NCBI GenBank assembly: GCA_910589415.1
Contig: OU342634.1
Span: 22,689,144-22,753,143, forward strand
Source of the DNA: Malachius bipustulatus
Lineage: Eukaryota; Arthropoda; Insecta; Coleoptera; Melyridae
Length of the DNA stretch: 64,000 bases
Reading direction: 5' to 3'
The notes below the pieces were generated by a model. That model was not told the DNA's origin, searched no databases, and was given only the letters and a program-made list of their open reading frames with translations. A program made the position numbers and the translations under genes. This document shows, in pieces, positions 57,546-64,000 of this stretch. The first letter of the stretch is position 1; every line of letters starts with the position of its first letter.

Positions 57546-60500
57546 TACTTGGGAGTTGACAACTATTTTTTTTTTGCTTCTCGAGCTAAGGTCAAGATTC
57601 ACCTTGCGTAAGACAACGGCAAACCACCGCATAGTACCCTGCTTGTCTAGTAAATCCTCTCAAATAGTGGTGTTCGCAAATGATACTTATTACCGATACG
57701 TCGTTTTAGTTTACATATTCTGTTACGTCATGTGATCGTGACAAGGTGAATCACAGTTCGATATTCATATTGGTTCCAGGCTGGCTCTCTCATAACATGA
57801 TGATAAGATGATCATGACACGACCACGTTCGAAAAAGAACCGAAACACGATGACACTACCTGGCAGACTCATTTTACCTATAAGCCCGTCGACGTTCGAT
57901 CCCGCGAACCGCGAGCAGCAGCTCCACAGAATATAACGAACGCGCTGATATCTCCCGGCCCGCCTGGTCTCGAACATCGAAACGGCTTGACAGCGCCTAG
58001 CGCTGCATCCCGTAATCTCGATCTCGACTTAAAAACGTTCTATAAGCATATTTTTAACAAATTTTTAGAGCTTTTTGAAGTGATAGCTGTAGAAAAATTA
58101 TTACGTTATTACTCGCGGATAATGGCTATTGTTCACTTGGACAATGTTTCTCGTGAATAACAGCCACCATTCTCCGCAGTCCTCTAGTTGAACAAATAAT
58201 TATTTCTAAGTTGCGGGGCTACCGACCTGAGCTAAGCAAGTTGAAATATGTAGTAGTCTTTCTCAGACCGTTAAGCTCACAATACTTTTTAGCGCGTCGC
58301 TTAGAAAAAAAACCTGATTCTTCCAATAATTATAACGGGGCAATTATTCTAAAATCGAGTAGACTGGACTGCAATTGCCTTGATTTCGCCTACATTATAT
58401 CCTATCTAAAAGTCGATTTTCTATGATGAGGATGTTCAGGATAGCACTCTTGGGGATTACAAGATGTTTTATTTCTCCATTACTCATATCAACCATTTAA
58501 AAATTCTTATGTCGTACATTTTCACGGTCATTATTTGCATTACTTACCGTCTTTATCACCGATAAATTATAGGAATTTCGTTATAGGAGATTTTTATATG
58601 AAACGATATCGATCGTCGGACTGGGCATAGCATAACTACATAAAAAATCTAAAATCAAGTTGCACCACAAAAGGTAATGATGTAGAGAAAAAATGAAACA
58701 GGAAAATCGGTACAAAAACCGCAACCATTTCTCTCGGCGCGGTTCGCGGTATGCAGTTATAAGAACAGAGTTGTCGATTGCCATCAAAGGATCTTGAAAG
58801 ACACAAAGACATTCTCTCATACGTGTTCTTACCGATTTATGTCGCGCTGTTTCAAATCAAGGAACTCCAACTCGACGAAGACAGGACAGTTTATCTTTTG
58901 GCCCATGAGAGAGTGATAGTACCTAATTGTGTATGCTACGAGGTAGCTCGTTGTCATTCTCTTTGTGTACCCACTTAGTCCTCTATTTTTGCCATCTTCT
59001 CTCTCTTATCGGCGATATATCTAGCGCATTGACAAGCTGGACACGTAGAACTCTGTGTTCAGAAACTGCTTTAAGAGAAGCTTGCTCTAGAAATTATAAA
59101 TTTTTATTAGTAACTGTCCTAACATAAATAAGCTGTCTCCAGGAACACGGAACAAATGAACTCTTTTAAAGCGACCTAAATAAACGAAGTTTCATGAATT
59201 TATAAAACCAAGTTCTATACGTATTTTTTCCCGCAGCTGTATATTATATTTGTGTCATTATCTATTATCTCTATCTCTGTATTGCAATTTGCAATGTACT
59301 TTTTTGATTGCAAGATTTTAGCCACCATTTAGTTTGCTTATACTTTGTTCCTGTTTGATCTTTATCAACATGCAAATGAATATTATGTTTGTGTAAGTAT
59401 AGGTTAGGTATATAGGTAGCTATAATATGTGATTTTTGTCAATTTTAAGATAATTAATTTACCAGTACCTGTGTGTGCTCACATATCATATTTCGGTGTA
59501 AATTGATATATGAGACATCCCTGGCATTTTCCCATTAAATTTCCAATATTACCATGGAGAATTTTCAGTAAGCCTTGCGTTATAGATTATATAGATTTTA
59601 TCTTTCCAGTGAGATTTACTTCTTTAATCCCAGAAAACAACAGTGATTAAAGGCTTAATTACGGTTAATGGAATCCGAGGGTGAGTTTTACGTTGAATAC
59701 ATCACTTGAGTCAGACTGCAGGTCTGTCTGTTTACGTGTAGGTAATAGGTTGGAGGCCGATAAGGACTTCATTTCCGATAATATCAGCCTCCATTCAGGG
59801 CGACCTGTGTTAATTAGAATGGAGGGCGTGTAAAAATCACTGAATTTCATGATAGGGGTAGCTTATCGATTTCACATTCACTCAGGCTCTATCCGCATCC
59901 GAAACTCTAAATCAACAAAGCTATGTATAAAGTTCAGAATTCCTACACTTTATGCAGTATTTTAATTAAACAACGAAGTGTATTATTTCATTTAGATTAC
60001 TTTAATATTTTACGATAGTATAACCTCGGGACCCACAGACAAAGCTTCAATTCAGTCACCTGGGTTTTCAAAATTAAGAAAAAAATATCTCAAATAATGT
60101 TATTTGCGTTTTTTTTTTGTAAGAGGAAAAATCTACCTACTTATAACTTATACTAAGTATAAAGATTAAATTATTTAACCCAAATTAACACTATTAGATT
60201 TATTTGGGTCAGATAGTGCTGCCGCATCTTTACCATCACATCACGATTTTTGAATTTGAAACTTTCTTGCTACCTTGTTTCCGAACCTTCCACAGCTTCC
60301 TGGCGTTTATTTTAATTTATAATTAATACAGTTTACAAGTACAATATTGTCCTTCAATGCCACAGGAAGAGGAAGACTGGCCAATGTCAGTCTGGTTTGT
60401 GAGGCCCAAGTGAATTCCTGGGTGGTTACGGATTATGGATCCCAACCATCCGAGATGCGGTTCGCTTATTCATTACCAGAACATCAATTCATCATTGTAT

Positions 60501-60999
60501 CACTTTGCTGATGCGGCTCGGTTACTGTGTTATTCATTATACCGGAATCACTTAACCTTCCTTAATCAATTGTTTGTACGTATTAAGTACTAATTCCCAA
60601 ATCTCAGCAGTTTGATGGGTAGAAATACCACAGATCTATTTCTCCAGGTAATTTCATTCAAGGATTTGTATGTATTTAGTTATCTATACCTATAGGTATG
60701 ATAATAGGCAGGTTTCGACTCTTGTCCTTACAGTAGGTATACTGTTAGAGCTATTCGTAGATATTATAATGCCGAATAACGCTTATTTGATTGTTTTAAT
60801 TACAGTTTACTGTATTTTTTTGAAGAAAATGAAAATTAACGATGATTATAAAATTATGAAAAAATTGCCGCTAGAAGGAGCAATTTTTTATATAATTTTT
60901 CTCATATTCCACGGCTCAAGATATCGGAAAATGGCTTAGATGTTCCTGTCTTAACTTTTAACATGGTATCCTAAAAGTGGTTTAAATTTTAATACAGGG
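57546..60999. other. Gene-free stretch
   Basis: No gene recognised. Higher-complexity segments near 57740-58020 and 58730-59100 could hold regulatory sequence. None of the 60-80 codon frames (for example 57765-57977, 58581-58820, 60670-60939) shows a domain. Confidence 0.5.
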
Positions 61000-62162
61000 T
61001 GATGAGCAGCTACGTTTTTTTGCAGGCCTTGAAGCATCATATTATTGTTTGGGAAGAGTGTGGGTTTGTAGGGAGGTGATCGATTCCAGGGAATTTTTTG
61101 CTTGTTTCCAACCCCAATCTTCGACATTTTTCTCAAACCCAGCAATTACTGCACCTGATGATACATCCTAAAATTGTGCTGAGTGTCTGCAGCAGCTGAT
61201 GCTTGTCAGCAGCTGATGCTGCAGGTCTTGGTAGCTTCCTCCTTATATTTAATGTACCTCAGACTACTTATCGACGGTGTCCCTGCAACTGCTGCAATGC
61301 TTTCTGGAGTTGCCTCAGAGTTTTTGAGCACACTTACAACATCGGCAAGGTGGGGGTTTTTGGTTGTAAGGTGCTGAAATCGTAATGCACCCACTGATTG
61401 TTATTCCGTGAAAAACATGAAGTGTTCTTTATTGGTTTTGTTTTGCTGAACGCGCACAGGAGGGTAGGTGGTTGGAGGAACGTTTCCTTTTCCTGGTTTC
61501 GGGGATAATACGTATTCTAGTTGACAAATATCCGTGAGGGTGACCAACAGGCCGATGTTCTCTCAACCACCACAGTCCACAGTATCAGTACGTTCAGCCA
61601 GAGACAGGGTTTCGTTCACAACGACGGTCTCCGCATCTTCTGCGGCCTGTCTCCATGTCATTCTTTGAGAGTGGAACTTATCTATGATCATGGACAACAG
61701 TCTGCTTTTGTTATTCGTATTGCCCATTATTCTTTTTTTGCTTTGGTCGGTATCAAGTTATCGTCGAAGAAAATGTCAGCGGAGATCGTTTTCATATATA
61801 GACCTCTTCAAACATTCAGCGCTTTTTGTTTAACGACAGATTGACGATTCGTTCAATTAAATTGAAATTTTAAATCAACGCTAATTAAACTACCGCTTGG
61901 GCGATAGTAACTTCCGGTGCCAATTTTCAGTGGAAGCTGATGTATGTACTTGGGTCATGTTAGCCCCAAAAGTTAGCCCCAAAATATTTCCACGTGCGCT
62001 TTGAATTAAAACACTTGTGGTGCAGTCAAAACTTGAAAGAATGCCTTCTTGATGCTAGACAACTTCAGAATAAACTTCATTTACACTTTAAGTTCTTAGA
62101 CGAAGAGCGAAAAGCCCTGTGCAACTTTTAAAAGGAGGAAAAAACAATGTGACTCATATTGG
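61000..62162. other. Balanced-composition region, possible transposon remnant
   Basis: GC content rises from about 61170 to 61860. Minus-strand frames at 60951-61145 (GLQKNVAAHHPVL) and 61206-61394 (VVSVLKNSEATPESIAAVAG) look like fragments of coding sequence but I cannot assign them. A CAGCAGCTGATGCT word is repeated at 61190-61222. The stretch may be a decayed element. Confidence 0.35.
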
Positions 62163-62545
62163 TAAAATACATAAAAAATTCTTGGGACGCCTACGGACCC
62201 GGACAACGGGCTTTATCATCACGGATGCATAGGACAGATTCTTCGGGACAACCAACTCGAATATTAGTGACAGTGGCGTCCTTAGGAATTTTTTAGGGAG
62301 TTTTTAAACAGCAAACTGAATTAAATAGGTGAAATACATAAAAAATTCTTGGGACGCCCATGAACCCGGACAACGGGCTTTATCGCCGCGGATGCATAGG
62401 ACAGATCCCTCGGAACAATAAACTCGAATGACAGTGACAGTGGCGTCTCTGTAAATTTTCCAGAGAGGTAGCAACATGCTGCCGCATATAAATACATAAA
62501 ACATTTTTGGGACACCTACGGACCCGGACAAAGAGATTTACAAGC
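62163..62545 (+). repeat. Two and a half direct copies of a ~140-bp repeat
   Basis: Copies at 62163-62300, 62326-62475 and 62490-62545 (partial) share AAATACATAAAA, CTTGGGACGCC, CCCGGACAACGGGCTTTAT, GGATGCATAGGACAGAT and AGTGGCGTC. A fourth, inverted copy lies at 63151-63300. Reading on the strand opposite to these copies, one frame stays open in all three longer copies (IKPVVRV, NFLCIS), which may be chance. Confidence 0.8.
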
Positions 62546-62802
62546 ATGTGTATTGTGTGCCAATACCTCATCGCCGGACGCTAACACATGCAGTTAAGCT
62601 AGTACCGAATCCGGATACAATAGCCGTAGAGAGGACAACATGGAGTCAAGACATAGAGTGTGGTAGTTAAGTTTAATTAACTATAGAAAGACTAAGAATA
62701 AAGAAGGTTGAATTATTTAAATATTTAAATTGTCAATACTGTATTTCATCAATATAGTATTTGATACACAGTTGGCAAATGTACTGTGTCTGCTTCTCCA
62801 AT

Positions 62803-63036
62803 TCAGGCTCTCTTGGTTTTTCTTGGTTTTAGACTAACACATTTAAAATGAATCCACCTCTGGCAAACATCACAACAAACCCATTTCAAGATTTTGTCAT
62901 TTTTTCGTTCGCCACAAAACAGGCATGTCTTTCTCAAATCATGTGGTTGCGATAGGATTGTTTTCTGTAGCACTCTCCTATATAATGTAGGAGTTTGGTT
63001 CAAAAGAGAGATCGAACCTTTGTTTTTAATAATCAT
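62803..63036 (-). pseudogene. PHD-like zinc-finger fragment
   Basis: The 77-codon frame ends with CLFCGERKNDKILKWVCCD and CQRWIHFKCV, a Cys-X2-Cys ... Trp-X-Cys-Cys ... Cys-X2-Trp-X-His-X2-Cys pattern like a PHD-type finger at the C-terminus of several DNA transposases. The N-terminal 35 residues are not recognisable. Inverted copies of the ~140-bp repeat flank it, which suggests the remnant of a transposon. A host PHD protein fragment is the alternative. Confidence 0.5.
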
Positions 63037-63150
63037 TTCTGCACAATAAACAACAAATACGACACAGTTGTAGTTGTCTCTCTGAAGGGGATATTAATCG
63101 ATTTCATGACCTGTGATAACGTAAAGCTGGTCTACTTTAGAAGAATTATA

Positions 63151-63300
63151 TTTGTTTCTGCCTCTCTAAAAAAATTCCTAAGGACGCCACTGTCACTGAT
63201 ATTCGAGTTGGTTGTCCCGAAGGATCTGACCTATGTATCCGTGACGATAAAGCCCGTTGTCCGGGTTCGTAGGCGTCCCAAGTATTTTTTATGTATTTCA
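63151..63300 (-). repeat. Inverted copy of the ~140-bp repeat
   Basis: It is the reverse complement of the units at 62163-62475: ACGCCACTGTCACTGATATT, AAAGCCCGTTGTCCGGGTTC, CGTCCCAAGTATTTTTTATG. With the direct copies it forms possible terminal inverted repeats around the PHD-like ORF. Confidence 0.8.
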
Positions 63301-63308
63301 CCTAGGTA

Positions 63309-64000
63309 TACAGGGTGGTCCAACTTAAAACGTCAGGACTTCACCAAACGATAGATAACGTTAAAATAATGCCAGTTTCTCTAATACACTTATAGCCGGG
63401 AAAGCTTCCTTTTCAAGATACAGGGCGTTAAAGTTTTGGGAAAAAATTAATGTTTTGAGAATATTGTCAAAACGGCTACTTTAAAAAAATTGAAATTTTG
63501 CACGCAGCATGAGCTAAGTATCTTTCATGATTTACGGCTTATGGTGATAAATTGCAAAAACCAGTGGCGGAGATATGGGTGTGCCATCGCCCCTTTTCAA
63601 AAAAAAAATTGACGCCACTGACTCTATGGCAAATTTAATAATACTGTTCAATGCCCCATGCCTTTTAGAACAAAAAAGTACTCTTTAATTTTTTTCACAA
63701 GGCACGCCGTTTTCGAGATAATTCAGGTTTTCTTAGGTGATGCTAGGCTCTTCACATTACAAAACTAATTTAAATTTCACGAAGTAGTCTATGACCAAGT
63801 TTTGACGTTTTAACCAATTTAATATCTGCTTGTTATAAGTGTCACAAAATCTCTTTACAACAAACTATTGGTATTATTTTTAAACATTACGATGCCTTTC
63901 CGATTTTCTAATCAAGAATATGCTGATATGCATTTTATCTATGGATTTTGTGATGGAAATGCAGCAGAAGCAGCTCTAGAATACCGCAGACGATTTCCCA
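63309..64000 (+). mobile_element. 5' part of a DNA transposon running off the window
   Basis: It starts at ATACAGGGTGGTCCAACTTA, a TIR-like CAGGGTG end. About 580 bases of non-coding sequence with foldback-like phrases (CTTTTCAAGATACAGGGCG, CGTTTTCGAGATAATTCAGG) lead to a transposase-type ORF at 63892. The right end is beyond the window. Confidence 0.55.
63892..64000 (+). CDS. DUF4817-type transposase N-terminus, cut by the window edge
   Basis: The frame opens with ATG at 63892 and is open for 36 codons to the window end. It reads FSNQEYADMHFIYGFCDGNA followed by EAALEYRRRFP. This is the DUF4817 signature (F-S-x-x-E-Y-A-D-M-H-x-x-Y-G), a helix-turn-helix domain found at the N-terminus of mariner/IS630-related transposases in arthropods. 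The catalytic region, if present, lies outside the window, so intactness is unknown. Confidence 0.75.
   Translation, partial: MPFRFSNQEYADMHFIYGFCDGNAAEAALEYRRRFP

Noticed and set aside
61521..61844. 107-codon plus-strand ORF
   Set aside because: No domain; the local GC rise looks more like a decayed element on the other strand, which I also could not identify.
62304..62571. Three overlapping minus-strand ORFs
   Set aside because: Translations of the 140-bp repeat; no start or domain. The conserved open frame is noted as a finding only.

Overview
The window is AT-rich eukaryotic DNA that looks like an insect genome. The evidence is the families present: an errantivirus (insect endogenous retrovirus, Gypsy type) with a tRNA-Ser primer site and an F-like env, a piggyBac transposon, an R1/I-group non-LTR element, a Penelope-like element (PLE), tRNA-derived SINEs, a DUF4817-type transposase start, arthropod Inr/DPE and TATA/Inr core promoters, and frequent short TAGGTA/TACCTA runs. 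I cannot fix the order of insect from sequence alone. No complete host protein-coding gene is visible. Nearly all coding sequence belongs to mobile elements.

Layout. 1-2999: AT-rich DNA with a CAC microsatellite, one copy of a dispersed repeat and a minus-strand tRNA-type SINE. 3000-17110: a nest of insertions. A foldback element (3000-7970) is split by a ~2.08 kb terminal-inverted-repeat element present as two head-to-tail copies, each carrying the same SINE insertion. A second foldback element (8140-17110) is split by an 8.4 kb minus-strand errantivirus (8280-16689) with near-identical LTRs, a 4-bp target duplication, gag, pol, env and a transmembrane ORF. 17440-23465: a GC-rich minus-strand retroelement in which an R1/I-like ORF1-EN-RT is joined in frame, at about 18525/18526, to the 3' half of a Penelope-like element (RT tail, GIY-YIG endonuclease, hammerhead-like motif). 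24316-25264: a TIR element with clusters of GGACGTCC palindromes at both ends.

28418-28660 holds the best host-gene signal: an Inr plus exactly spaced DPE, then a GC-rich leader ending in a consensus splice donor. It is probably the non-coding first exon of a plus-strand gene whose intron covers some or all of the rest. Inside that DNA lie two MITEs (29652-29797, 31411-32170), a piggyBac element with a 185-bp intron and an N-terminal frame break (35632-38042), a possible solo LTR with a TATA/Inr promoter (44784-45219), diverged tandem repeats hit by a LINE tail (53834-54490), and candidate conserved non-coding blocks. The right edge (62163-64000) has a repeat family flanking a PHD-like zinc-finger ORF and the start of a DUF4817 transposase that runs off the window.

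The most unusual object is the R1/I-like::Penelope chimera with its intact 1056-codon joined frame. Its geometry (5' part of one element, 3' part of another) is what template switching during target-primed reverse transcription would give.
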